A stretch of 64,000 nt of DNA, taken from contig CM020619.1 of assembly GCA_009829735.1 (NCBI GenBank), positions 16,993,816 through 17,057,815 on the forward strand, in the 5' to 3' direction. The translations under genes were made by a program, and so were the position numbers. Below are positions 49,699 to 59,762 of the stretch, in pieces. Below the pieces are notes generated by a model that worked only from the letters and a program-made list of their open reading frames with translations, had not been told where the DNA came from and made no database searches. The stretch is from Pyropia yezoensis. Taxonomy: Eukaryota > Rhodophyta > Bangiophyceae > Bangiales > Bangiaceae. The first letter of the stretch is position 1, and every line of letters starts with the position of its first letter.

Positions 49699-49813
49699 GT
49701 GCGTCCCGTAAAAAGTGGACGTGCATGGGTCGTGCAGTGTGGGTTTGATTGGTCCAGTGGCCGATATTTGACATGATCACGACACGAGCACGTCCACTTT
49801 TTACGGGACGCAC
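49699..49813. mobile_element. Nested 115 bp MITE-like hairpin element
   Basis: Perfect 26 bp inverted repeats (49699-49724 and 49788-49813; GTGCGTCCCGTAAAAAGTGG...) enclose ~63 bp. It lies inside the larger TIR element. Flanks are TA-rich (GTATT/TATAAC). Confidence 0.6.
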
Positions 49814-49894
49814 TATAACACTCCTCTTCTTGCGCTCACGTTCACGCATCCAGTTAAGAAGAGTGGCCGATTTGACTGCGTCGACTACGTCCTA

Positions 49895-50032
49895 CAGCCC
49901 CGCCATTGGCTGGAGCCGGCACCCCCCTCCCAGCACCCCCCCCGCCCCCCCTCTCCTTCTCAGCAGCCCCGCCATTGGCTGGAGCCGGCACCCCCCTCCC
50001 AGCACCCACCCCGCCCCCCCTCTCCTTCCCAG
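49895..50032. repeat. 69 bp tandem duplication with CCAAT boxes
   Basis: Two adjacent copies (49895-49963, 49964-50032) differ at about three positions. Each contains CCATTGGCTGG (an inverted CCAAT box) and a C-rich tail. Confidence 0.8.
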
Positions 50033-50482
50033 CGCACGATACAAAGTTTGCCGGGTACACGTTAAGGGCGGCGCTGATGTCAATGTGGCTCCCGCCTCCA
50101 GAATATCAAAGAGCAATGGCGGTGCGCACCTCAGTGGGAACGCCGCGACGGGGGAGGCGCGTATCCAGGACGTTATGAGATTATGGAAGGCGGGGACTGG
50201 CATGCGCATTGCCCGGGCGAATTGCCTGCCATACGCTGCCTGTACGTCGTCGACAGTCACTCGGAGGTTTGGGTGAAAAGGACACCTCTCTGGCAGTAGG
50301 CGGCCCCTGGCGTAAGGGAGCACCTGCGCGTCACACCGGACGCGCTTGCATGGTCGGGCACCCCCACGCACGAACACACCCCAGGGCTCGCCAAACCAAT
50401 GCGGTAAGTAGTATTGTGTGGGCGAACTGTCAGCAACAGATGTGACAACTCTGTAGTTGATACAGTCCACAGTAACGAGCAC
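50033..50482 (-). pseudogene. Protein-like ORF inside the TIR element
   Basis: The minus strand is open from 50482 with protein-like composition for ~140 codons (YYLPHWFGEPWGVFVRGG, RVTVDDVQAAYGRQFARAMR, PVPAFHNLITSWIRASP). It then runs into the tandem repeat. It could be a transposase remnant or a captured gene piece. No DDE motif or known domain is seen. Confidence 0.3.
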
Positions 50483-50672
50483 GCATACGTACTTTCGCAG
50501 CCCAGAGCGCGTTATAACGACGTTATGTTTATACGAAGCGGAACTGCGAACGGGCCTCAGTGAACGTCCATGCTATGGTATATACATACTTACGTGCGAG
50601 AGACCAGCAAGTGGTGGGGAAAACACAGCTGCCTATCGACAAGGCCCACCAGCGCTACGGCCCGTGGGGAGC

Positions 50673-51374
50673 TCACAGGGCGCGGATCGTGTAGTACCCC
50701 ACGGGGGTGGCAAACGCCGGGAAGCCCCGGTTGTTGAGCGAGAAGATGGTCGTCGCCGGTTTGGTCACCACGTCCTTGCCCGTGTGGGTGCGCCCCGAGT
50801 CGGTGCCCGCGTCCCAAAACGTCAGACGCCCCCCCGCCTTGTGCACCCACCGCCCGTGGCGGCATACCGGGACGGCGTAGAAGCCCGTGAACCAGTCGGG
50901 CGACGGAAACAGCATCGTCGCCCCCGACACGTACACCGCCCCCGTCGCCGCGTCGGCGGTGACGGTCAGCTTGACTGTCTCCACCCCCGACGGCGTTGGC
51001 GCGTCGGTGCCCGTCCACGAGGACACGTGGCCGGCCTTCTCATAGGCGGCCAGCTCCTCGCGCAGCGGCGCCGGGTTGCCCGTCTCGGCCACCGTCTGGA
51101 TGCCGGTGCGCGCAAACGCGCCGGGCGCCCACATCTGGTACCGCGACGCGTGGGCGGCGACGGTGGGGGGCGAAAAGTTGCCGCCCGCCGGGTAGGAGCG
51201 GGGGTGGGTGCGGCTCGACCAGTTGAGGGAGAGCGTCACCTCGTACTTGCGGGTGCCCTCGCACTTGGCACCGCGGTTGTGGTAGCGGCTGGCGTCGCCG
51301 CCCGTCACGGCGGCGGCGGCGGCCACGAGCAGGGCCGCGGCCGCAGCCAGCCGAGTGACCATGTTACCGGCCAT
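50673..51374 (-). CDS. Secreted spondin-N domain protein, copy 1
   Basis: 233 residues. The signal peptide is MAGNMVTRLAAAAALLVAAA (cleavage near TGGDASR). The rest is one Spondin_N domain: KYEVTLSLNWSSRTHPRSYP, FSPPTVAAHASRYQMWAPG, ETGNPAPLREELAAYEKAG, the hallmark FPSPDWFTGFYAVPVC and a TFWDAGTDSG metal-site-like loop. Spondin-N domains occur in extracellular matrix adhesion proteins of animals and in secreted bacterial proteins. Here it is a stand-alone secreted or cell-wall protein. A pyrimidine tract on its own strand precedes the ATG (51375-51447). It encodes the same protein as 54239-54940. Confidence 0.85.
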   Translation of the reverse strand: MAGNMVTRLAAAAALLVAAAAAVTGGDASRYHNRGAKCEGTRKYEVTLSLNWSSRTHPRSYPAGGNFSPPTVAAHASRYQMWAPGAFARTGIQTVAETGNPAPLREELAAYEKAGHVSSWTGTDAPTPSGVETVKLTVTADAATGAVYVSGATMLFPSPDWFTGFYAVPVCRHGRWVHKAGGRLTFWDAGTDSGRTHTGKDVVTKPATTIFSLNNRGFPAFATPVGYYTIRAL

Positions 51375-52094
51375 GGTGGGCGGGAGGTGGGGGTGGGAAA
51401 GAGGAAGGGCTGGCGGTAAAAGGGAAGGAGTGGTTTGGCAAGGAGTGGGGCGGAGGAAGGAGCGGGAGGACGAGCATGCACGGGAAGAAGTCAAGGGATG
51501 GATATGGCAGACAGAGGATGCTCGGGTGTGCTGCTCTGGGGTGGCTGCTGTGGGTGGCGTGCGGAGGCCCTGCATTCTCCACTGGCCGATGGGGAGGGCA
51601 CGCTCTTGTACCCTCCAACCATGGCAGGTGGCCGCCCGCAGCCGCCGCCGCTGGCGCGAGGCGGCAGCGCGCCCGCCCGGGTATCCGCCAGCGTCCTCGC
51701 TGCCGCCCCGCGACAATGCGAGGCCCGCTCGCGCCCGCCGAGACACGCACGGGGGAAAGGGGGGGGGTGGGGGGGGCGGGAGGCCGACGCGCGCCAATGG
51801 CGGCTGTCGCCCGTCGCGCCCGGCAGCGCCCCCCCACCCGGCCCGCGCTGCCGACACAAGGGTTCGCAGTTGAAAGGAGGGGAGGAAGGTGACGGTATCT
51901 ACCCATTGCCGGCCCAGTATGGTAGGAGGAGGGTGGTGGGGGAGGGGGCGGGGAGCGTTTCTTTCTTCGCAATGCGCTGGCGGAGATTCCTGCAGTTGTC
52001 AGGTGCTCCGCCGCGCAGCCGAGAAAACGGGCGGTGGTGGCCAACGGGGGAGGGCCTTCCGGCCGGCGCGAGGTCAGGGCAGCCGCCACCTCGC

Positions 52095-52128
52095 GACCAG
52101 TGACGTCGTCATTGGAGTAGAAATCCCT
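52095..52128. promoter_or_regulatory. Conserved upstream block with CRE-like TGACGTC (left arm)
   Basis: CCAGTGACGTCGTC...TGGAGTAGAAAT is kept in inverted form at 53430-53457 (CCAGTGACGTCATC...TGGAGTAGAAAT), although the DNA around it has diverged. TGACGTCA is the core site of bZIP/CREB-type factors. It lies ~700 bp upstream of the ATG. Confidence 0.45.
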
Positions 52129-52130
52129 TA

Positions 52131-53427
52131 CCCGAAATATATATTCTATTTACCTCTTTCCATATCGGTCAAGCTTTGAGGATTGAGGTTGGGTGGAAAG
52201 ATGGAATTTTCATTGCCTCGGAGAGGCCTCCGAAAGGCCTAACGCCCGTCGCTCCACGCGCCCGTCGCTCCACGCGCCAGCCGGGTGCTGCAGGCAGCGT
52301 GCGCATGCACAGTAATGTACAGCCACGTCAGGCGCCCGCGTGCGTGCGCGCGCCACGGATAACGCGTATTCTTCACGCCAATCGAGCGCGCGGGAGACGG
52401 CGAGGCTGCCCACCCCGTCCACCGCCAGACGTCCCACCTCGTCGGCCACGCACAGACAAACGCCGTTCAACCTATGGTACGCCGCCGCCCCAAGCTGACG
52501 GCAACTGTAGTTGTGGGCATAGCATGCAGAATCGGCTGCAGCAGTCCACTCCCGGCTGCGAAGGTCATGGTAGTGTGGCAACGTTGGGTCGGCCCCGCAC
52601 GACCGCACGTGCCACAGTCGCACCTCGCCAACGGGGCCCACGGGAACGACCGCTTTGTCTGAATCATAAAGGTGTGTGGTCTCTTCCCCGCCCGGCGAGC
52701 CCCGCTCGTCGTCGTTTGAATATCTGGAGAGTTGGTGGGGTGACATCAGTACGCGTTCATCGTGCCATCCCTGTCTGGCCGGCGAGCAGGCGGCGCTGCG
52801 TCCCATAGATGCCAATGCTCGCGTGCAGATGCATCCGTGGTGTGGGGCAGGCGCGTCGCTCATTCGTGCGATAGTATTGGATCAGGCGAGTGAGCTGAGC
52901 GCGGCACCCATCGCAAGGATCAGTTTGGTGGGCTTTGTGTCGGAAAAGACCAGAAATAGACAGAGCGCACGCCGCTCGCGGGACCGCGCAACATCATCCT
53001 CTTCATCGCTTCCGCCACTGCGGCCGCCGCCGCCACCGTCACCACCGACCCGGCTGTAAAGACTTGGCGCCGCCACTCGGCTCGGCGATGCTGGCATCGG
53101 TGACTGCTGCGGGCGGCGCCCCCGAGGGCACGGGCATGCATGTCTATGCGTCATCGCCACATGCGACCACCTTTGACGCAGCCGACACCAGTGCCGCTGG
53201 CCGATGCGGCGGCGCTCGCCTATTTTACACAGGTGCGCAGGCAACCCCGCCGGGGACCGCCAACAGCGTCGCGATAGGGTCCTTGTGTCGGCTCCGAATA
53301 CGGGAGGGCGATGGGGACACCGCGGCGGCGAGCACGAAATAGTTTTTGACGATTGCAATGCCCAAAAGTGACCGGATTCGAATATTTCATAATGTTCATT
53401 CCCTTCTTCAGGATCGACTGTATTTCT
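52131..53427. other. Central spacer of the inverted duplication
   Basis: Unique sequence between the two divergently transcribed spondin genes. AT-rich at 52128-52215 and 53330-53410, GC-rich between. Open frames on the minus strand (52210-52863, 52882-53481) have no recognisable domain and look like chance. It probably holds the distal promoters of both genes. Confidence 0.4.
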
Positions 53428-55060
53428 ACTCCATGGAGATGACGTCACTGGCAACGAGCACTCGGCGGCACCTCGCGCCAATTGGTCGCCGTTTTTTGTG
53501 GCCCTGAGAGGGGCCTGACTGCAAAAGGATTCTCCTCCAGCGTGTCGAGCCGCCTCTCCCCGCGCCCTCTACATTTAGTGTGCCGTGGCAGGAGACTGTC
53601 GCACCGTCGCCCCCCGGCACGGTGCGTCTGACAAACCGCAAGGAAGAAACTCCCCCCCCTCTCTCTCAGCTGCCCCTTGCGACGGCTAAGGGTAGATACT
53701 ACAACACGGCGCACCTCGCCTTCGTCTCTCGCAACGAGGAGCGTGAAGAAACTGGGTCTTCGGTCAGCGCGGGCCGGGTGGGGGCGCTGCCGGGCGCGAC
53801 GGGCGACAGCCGCCATTGGCGCGCGTCGGCCTCCCGCCCCCCCCACCCCCCCCCTTTCCCCCGTGCGTGTCTCGGCGGGCGCGAGCGGGCCTCGCATTGT
53901 CGCGGGGCGGCAGCGAGGACGCTGGCGGATACCCGGGCGGGCGCGCTGCCGCCTCGCGCCAGCGGCGGCGGCTGCGGGCGGCCACCTGCCATGGTTGGAG
54001 GGTACAAGAGCGTGCCCTCCCCATCGGCCAGTGGAGAATGCAGGGCCTCCGCACGCCACCCACAGCAGCCACCCCAGAGCAGCACACCCGAGCATCCTCT
54101 GTCTGCCATATCCATCCCTTGACTTCTTCCCGTGCATGCTCGTCCTCCCGCTCCTTCCTCCGCCCCACTCCTTGCCAAACCACTCCTTCCCTTTTACCGC
54201 CAGCCCTTCCTCTTTCCCACCCCCACCTCCCGCCCACCATGGCCGGTAACATGGTCACTCGGCTGGCTGCGGCCGCCGCCCTGCTCGTGGCCGCCGCCGC
54301 CGCCGTGACGGGCGGCGACGCCAGCCGCTACCACAACCGCGGTGCCAAGTGCGAGGGCACCCGCAAGTACGAGGTGACGCTCTCCCTCAACTGGTCGAGC
54401 CGCACCCACCCCCGCTCCTACCCGGCGGGCGGCAACTTTTCGCCCCCCACCGTCGCCGCCCACGCGTCGCGGTACCAGATGTGGGCGCCCGGCGCGTTTG
54501 CGCGCACCGGCATCCAGACGGTGGCCGAGACGGGCAACCCGGCGCCGCTGCGCGAGGAGCTGGCCGCCTATGAGAAGGCCGGCCACGTGTCCTCGTGGAC
54601 GGGCACCGACGCGCCAACGCCGTCGGGGGTGGAGACAGTCAAGCTGACCGTCACCGCCGACGCGGCGACGGGGGCGGTGTACGTGTCGGGGGCGACGATG
54701 CTGTTTCCGTCGCCCGACTGGTTCACGGGCTTCTACGCCGTCCCGGTATGCCGCCACGGGCGGTGGGTGCACAAGGCGGGGGGGCGTCTGACGTTTTGGG
54801 ACGCGGGCACCGACTCGGGGCGCACCCACACGGGCAAGGACGTGGTGACCAAGCCGGCAACGACCATCTTCTCGCTCAACAACCGGGGCTTCCCGGCGTT
54901 TGCCACCCCCGTGGGGTACTACACGATCCGCGCCCTGTGAGCGCCTCCCGGCTTAGGCGCTGGTGGGCCTTGTCGATAGGCAGCTGTATTTTCCCCACCA
55001 CTTGCTGGTCGCTCGCACGTATATATAGCATAAACGTTCACTGATGTACATACACGAGAC
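53428..55060. repeat. Right arm of the spondin inverted duplication
   Basis: Partner of 50558-52130. It lacks the TIR element present beside the left arm. Similarity is weak at 53428-53764, sharply near-perfect from 53765 to the stop codon (54940), then diverged again with one conserved ~55 bp stretch (54956-55015). Confidence 0.85.
54239..54940 (+). CDS. Secreted spondin-N domain protein, copy 2
   Basis: Same 233-residue product as the gene at 50673-51374. Differences seen are synonymous, for example GCC/GCG in the signal peptide and AAG/AAA-GCA/GCG near the end. The pyrimidine-rich 5' segment (54166-54238) is also identical. The two genes are transcribed away from each other, with ATGs about 2.9 kb apart. 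Confidence 0.85.
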   Translation: MAGNMVTRLAAAAALLVAAAAAVTGGDASRYHNRGAKCEGTRKYEVTLSLNWSSRTHPRSYPAGGNFSPPTVAAHASRYQMWAPGAFARTGIQTVAETGNPAPLREELAAYEKAGHVSSWTGTDAPTPSGVETVKLTVTADAATGAVYVSGATMLFPSPDWFTGFYAVPVCRHGRWVHKAGGRLTFWDAGTDSGRTHTGKDVVTKPATTIFSLNNRGFPAFATPVGYYTIRAL

Positions 55061-55548
55061 ACTTTGACAGAGTAGACCCGGTTGACGGTATGTATCTTGA
55101 GAGGAGCCGGGCGGGTCCAGGCGGACGCTCGATCTCAGCAGGGACAAGGGGTCCTACCTCAGCACGATAGAGCCACAGTCCACCTCAACTTCAATTGTTG
55201 AAAGTAGACGTGGTAATTCTTCTTTTAGTTACACATTGTGGCTCTAAGTCGACAGAGTTGGGACGGGCGCGGACTCTCGCAGGGCCAAACGTGATGCCGG
55301 GCGAGACTAGAGCACTTCTTCCCCGACCTTGACGACGTCCGCCCCCCCCCCGTTGGCCCTTGTGAGGCGTCGCCCGCTGCTGTCCTGGTTGAGCAACGCT
55401 GGATCATCCGTTTGCCTAGTCGCGGACTTGTGCTGCGGCGTTGCGCGGGCGTTTTTGGCGTGGTGGCCATCGCCCCCCGGCCACGGTTTGTGCTCTCTCG
55501 CGCACCGGCCGCCGTTCGTGCTCTCTCGCCGCCCTTGCCATCATCATC
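55061..55548. promoter_or_regulatory. Upstream region of the complex I gene
   Basis: Contains an AT-rich stretch (55190-55245) with CAATTGTTGAAAG, then a GC-rich 5' leader. No gene is seen. Confidence 0.35.
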
Positions 55549-57508
55549 ATGAGCTCCCTTCGCCCCCTCGGCCGGGCCGCGGGGGCCGCTGCAGCTGGAC
55601 GCTGGGGCGTCTCCTGGCGCTTTGCTGGGGCTGTGTCTCCTTCGGGTGCTTCGGCCCTGTCCAGCGCTGCCGCCGCGGGCGCCCCCGTGGGTACCCTCGC
55701 AGGAACCCCAGCGGCGGCGCCCGTGGCGACGGGCACGGCCACCCTTCGACTGAGCCCCTCGGCCACGATCCCCGCCGTGGCCGTCGGGGCGCTGACCTCC
55801 AAGCCCTATGCCTTCACCTCCCGCCCGTGGGAGCTCAAGGAAACCCCCGCTGTGGACGTGATGGACGGTGTTGGCTCCAACATTACGGTGTACACGCGAG
55901 GGTCGGAGGTGATGCGCATTCTACCGCGGTTGAATGAGGAGGTCAACGAGGAGTGGATCTCGGATAAGGCGCGATTCTCTTATGACGGCCTGAAGCGGCA
56001 GCGGCTGAACTCGCCAATGGTGCGTTGTGGGGAGGGGTGATGGCGAAGTGGGCGGAATGAGCTGGGTGAAGGAGCGCTACCCTAACTGTCTTGGGGGACT
56101 TTGAGCCCACTTGCAGGGCCTTTTTAGCACCTGATATCTGACGCACTGCTGCCTTTGCATCAGCGAACCCTTTTTTTTTTTTTTTTCTTCTGTGGCCTCT
56201 CCTTGTCCTGCCCTGTGTGTGTCATAGGTGCGGCTTCCAGACGGCTCTCTCGAGGCGGTTTCTTGGGACAAGGCGCAGTCAGTGCTGCGCAACAAGCTCC
56301 TCACTCTGGATCGGGAGGCCACCTCCTCTGGCGCCAGCTACGAGGCGCATGCCGTCGTGGGTCCCACTGCAGACACGGAAGCGATGGCGGAGCTCCGCCG
56401 CCAGTTCCTTCGCTGGTTTCCCGCTGGCCAGCTGCACGTGGCCGGCGCGACAACCGCCCTCAACACCGACTTTCGTCACGAATACGTGATGAACTCGGGG
56501 TTGGCAGGTCTGGAGGCTGCCGATGCTGTGCTGCTCGTTGGGGTGAATCCCCGAAAGGAAGCGCCTCTTCTCAACGTGCGGCTTCGTAAGTCAGTTACGT
56601 ATGGGCGGATGAAGGTGGCTTCGATTGGGTGCGCCGTTGACCTCACTTACCCAGTGGCCCATCTGGGCCACTCGGCCGTAACCCTTCGGGCGGTCGCGGA
56701 GGGCACGCACCCGTGGTGCAAGACGTTGGCCGCTGCTCGTCGGCCGGCAGTGATTGTTGGCAACACCCTGCTCGCACGTGCCGACGGCGCCGCTCTTGCA
56801 GCCATGGCGCAGGATGTGGCGCGCCGCTGCGGGGCGATCAATCCTGATGGTGGATGGGATGGATGGAACGTGCTGCACAGCGGGGCGAACACGGTTGGCG
56901 CGCTGGACCTGAGCATGGACACGGCCATCAAGGGCACGCCCTCCGATTGGTCTGCCACAAAGGTGTTGTTTCTGCTGGCGGCCGACGGCTTGGAGGGCCT
57001 CGATACACTCCCCGACGACTGCCTGGTGGTGTACCAGGGCCATCACGGCGATGCCGGCGCGGCGGCGGCGGACGTTGTGCTGCCGGGCGCGGCCTACACG
57101 GAAAAGGCTGGCACGTACGTGAACACGGAGGGACGGGTACAGACCGGCAAGGCTGCTCTCTTCCCGCCGGGCGCTGCGCGGACCGATGTTGACGTCCTCC
57201 GCGGGCTCCTCGGCACGCATGTGCCGCCATCGGACATGGGCGGTGCCGGGTCCGCAGCCGAGTCTCCCAGAGGGGCGGCTTTCTTGGCCCCGCACCTGGC
57301 CGTGGATGGCAGCGTTCAGGCGGCAGACCGCCTGTGGGGCGCCGACGCGCCGCCAGTGCCGGGCGCTGGCGCCCCACTCTACGCGACCCGGATGCCGTTT
57401 GCACCTCCGGTGGACAACTGGTACATGAGCGAGCCGATCAGCCGTGCATCGGCGGTGATGGCCAAGTGCACGCGCGTCGCGACCGCCAACAACTTTGAGC
57501 AAAAGTGA
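55549..57508 (+). CDS. NDUFS1: Complex I 75 kDa subunit, C-terminal domain only (split Nad11/NDUFS1)
   Basis: Two exons, 55549-56019 and 56228-57508, with a 208 bp intron (GTGCGT...CATAG), giving 583 residues. Joining restores [20 protein letters not shown]. The first ~80 residues are Ala/Ser/Arg-rich without acidic residues, a mitochondrial presequence. Similarity starts at [20 protein letters not shown], right after the last Fe-S cluster Cys of a full subunit. It continues through the molybdopterin-oxidoreductase-like domain ([74 protein letters not shown]). The ~200-residue N-terminal domain that carries the 2Fe-2S and 4Fe-4S clusters is absent and no coding for it is found upstream. It should therefore work with a separately encoded Fe-S half in the complex I N-module. 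Confidence 0.9.
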
Positions 57509-58239
57509 GGCGCTCGATCCTTTTGTCTCGGGAGGTGTGGAGGGAATCACCACCTGGGGATAGGCTTGTGGACTTCAAGGGGCTTTTACCACGGCTCTGG
57601 ATGCGCGTGGTTCAGCGGTATGAGTAAGCCTCATGTTCGTGCAACTGTGTGGCAGCGCGCGTCTTGTCTGATAGCGTGTTCGTTGGGAAGTCAATGCGTG
57701 TGCCTTTTGTCCATGGTCATGGTGCCTGCCCAGTCCAGGTGAGATGTTCCCTCGACGTGTCATTGATGTGTTGCCGATCTCTTTTTCTTTTTTCTTTTGC
57801 ACCACTGTTCAGAGGTATCTACGGCGTCTGGGGGTGGGGGCCATCGCCACGCACGCGAGCAGCGTCGGCTCTGGGGCAGCGCGCCAGGGGACTTGACGAC
57901 CCGCTTAAGCCGCTTGCCCAGGGCCCAGAAACGCTCCAGCAGCGCGTCAATCGCGGCCGCGCCGCCCCGTGCGCAGCCGCCTCGCCGCCTCCACCGACGC
58001 GCGGGCCTCAGTGACAGGCGTTGAGCAGCCGCGGCGGCGTCCATGGCGCGCCACCGGGACGGGGGTGGCCGCGACCGTGGGGCGGTTGCCGCCACCCAAA
58101 CGGCGGCCGGTACAGGTCCCGCGGCGTACCCCCAGACGGGCGGCCGCGGCAGCCGGCCACCCCCCCCCCCCCCCTCCCCCCGGGAGCGGGTGGCGGTGCT
58201 GCAGGCCGTCGCGCCCACGCCGCGGCGCGGCGCCGGCGT
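57509..58239. other. Intergenic downstream of complex I gene and PCNA-like gene
   Basis: 57509-57800 is mixed and T-rich near the end (CTTTTTCTTTTTTCTTTTGC). 57820-58239 is GC-rich, with open minus-strand frames (e.g. AAIDALLERFWALGKRLKRV) but no recognised domain; these could be a further 3' exon or chance. Confidence 0.35.
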
Positions 58240-58492
58240 TCAGCCCTCCTCCGCGGCCTCGGGAACGAAGAAGCGCACCCACCCGTGGGCGCCCTTCCCC
58301 CCCGCCCCCACGCCAAAGGCCAGCAGCACCCCTCCCCCCCCCAGCACCACCGCCACGCGCGCCGCCACCGGCGACGCGGCCGCCACCAGACACAGAGCGC
58401 GGAGGGCGTAGACGCCCGGCGCGGAAGGCACCGCGGGCGGCCCTCCCCCCTCGGCGCTCACCGTTGCCGTCGGCCCACTGGCGGGGGCGCCC

Positions 58493-58536
<44 letters not shown>

Positions 58537-58783
58537 GCCGCCGCCGCCGCCACCGCCGCCTCTGCGGGGGCGGCCGCCCAGCGGGGTTCCACGGAGCCAC
58601 GTGACGGCCGTGCCGACGCGGCCGAGGGCGGCGATGCCGAGGTCCCCCCCCCGCACCCGCAGGCGCACCGCGTCGGCAAACGGCGCCGCGTCCGCGAGCG
58701 CCGCGCGCAGCGCCGTCGATGACACGACCACCGCCGCCGCCGCCCCCGGCGGCGACAACCGCGCACAAGGGGGGCGGCGCAGT

Positions 58784-58823
<40 letters not shown>

Positions 58824-59586
58824 GCGACGACGGACGGGCAGCGGGCTCAGCCACCACTGGCGCGGGCCCACCGCCGGCGGCAGCCGCAGGGACCGCCGCG
58901 CGGCAGGGGCAACACCGCGGGGGCGCCGGGCATGGGAAAGTCGCCGAGCGAGTGGCGGCGGCGGCGGTGGCGGCGGCGGCCCCGCCGTGGGCGGGCCGAG
59001 TCGGCGGCAGCCCCCACGTGGCGGCGGCGGCGGCGGCGGTAGCGCCGACGCGCGGGGCGCCCCCCGGCGGCGGGAGCGCGCATGCGGGTGCCCCCCCCCC
59101 CCTCCCACCCCCAGCGGGAGGGCCACCCTCAGCACGCGGGTGCGGCACGGGGACGCCAGCTCCACCACCAGCACCGACGCCACCGCCAGACCACGGCCGG
59201 CGGCGGCGGCGGCGGTCGGAGGGCACGGCCCGCCCGTCGTGGCAGCCGCGGGGGCGGCGGCGGCGGCGGCGGCGGCCGAGGCGGTCAACGAGAGGGAGTC
59301 GTCCGCGGCGGCACGCCGGAGGAGGGCGCCCAGGTGTCCCAGCCGCACGCGCACAACAACCGTGGCGGCGGGGGAGGCCGCGGGGGTGCTGGTGCTGGTG
59401 CTGGTGCTGATGCTGGTGGTGACGTAGCCGCCGCCAAAGAAGGAAGGCGGCAGAAAGACCGCCACGCCCGCGGGGGGTGGCGGTGGCTCCTCCACAACCG
59501 CTCCGTCGGTGGGGCGGCGCGGGCCGGCCGTCGTCAATGCCGCGGCGGCGGCAGAGGCGGTAGCGGCGGGAGCAGCAGCAGCAGCA

Positions 59587-59618
<32 letters not shown>

Positions 59619-59762
59619 TGGGGGTGGTGGCCCCGCTACGATGCGAAGGCCCGCAGGCGTAAAGTAGAGCGCCACAGGGGCAGCCGGCAACACCCCACGG
59701 ATCCCGTCAATGACCTGCGCAAACGGGCGCGCGCGGTCGCAGCGGGCAGACAGGAGGAGCAT
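58240..59762 (-). CDS. PCNA: PCNA-like sliding clamp, divergent, with homopolymer frameshift
   Basis: Starts at ATG 59762 (MLLLSARCDRARPFAQVIDGI). The N-terminal half has clamp-like blocks (VALYFTPAGLRIVAG; VVRVRLGHLGALLRRAAADD; VVELASPCRTRVLRVALPLG). The frame must then shift at a run of ~12 C (59090-59101) to reach the C-terminal half: VVVSSTALRAALADAAPFAD, LRVRGGDLGIAALGRVG, and GVYALRALCLVAAASPVAAR leading to the end GWVRFFVPEAAEEG (PCNA ends with a similar Tyr/Phe-Leu-Ala-Pro-Lys segment). PCNA rings tether polymerases to DNA. Gly/Ala insertions are large and few residues match, so it could also be a 9-1-1-type clamp. The shift may be an assembly error, an intron or a true lesion. Confidence 0.5.

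Larger units (their letters stand above)
49335..50557. mobile_element. TIR DNA transposon (1.2 kb, probably non-autonomous)
   Basis: Ends are 40 bp inverted repeats (49335-49374 and 50518-50557) with one mismatch, starting AGGCCC and containing CAGTTCCGCTTCGTATAAAC. The related inverted locus at 55030-55072 lacks the element: there the left flank (TGTCAAAGTGTCTCG) joins directly to the right flank (CAGTGAACG). No target-site duplication is obvious. The superfamily cannot be named. Confidence 0.75.
50558..52130. repeat. Left arm of the spondin inverted duplication
   Basis: Reverse complement of 53428-55060. The core 50673-51850 is nearly identical to 53765-54940, with only a few synonymous differences in the CDS and essentially none in ~470 bp upstream of the ATG. 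The outer parts (50558-50672 and 51851-52130) are still alignable but clearly diverged. Confidence 0.85.

Noticed and set aside
57600..57660. tRNA D-arm-like GTGGTTCAGCGGTATGAG
   Set aside because: No T-arm or acceptor pairing within the expected distance.
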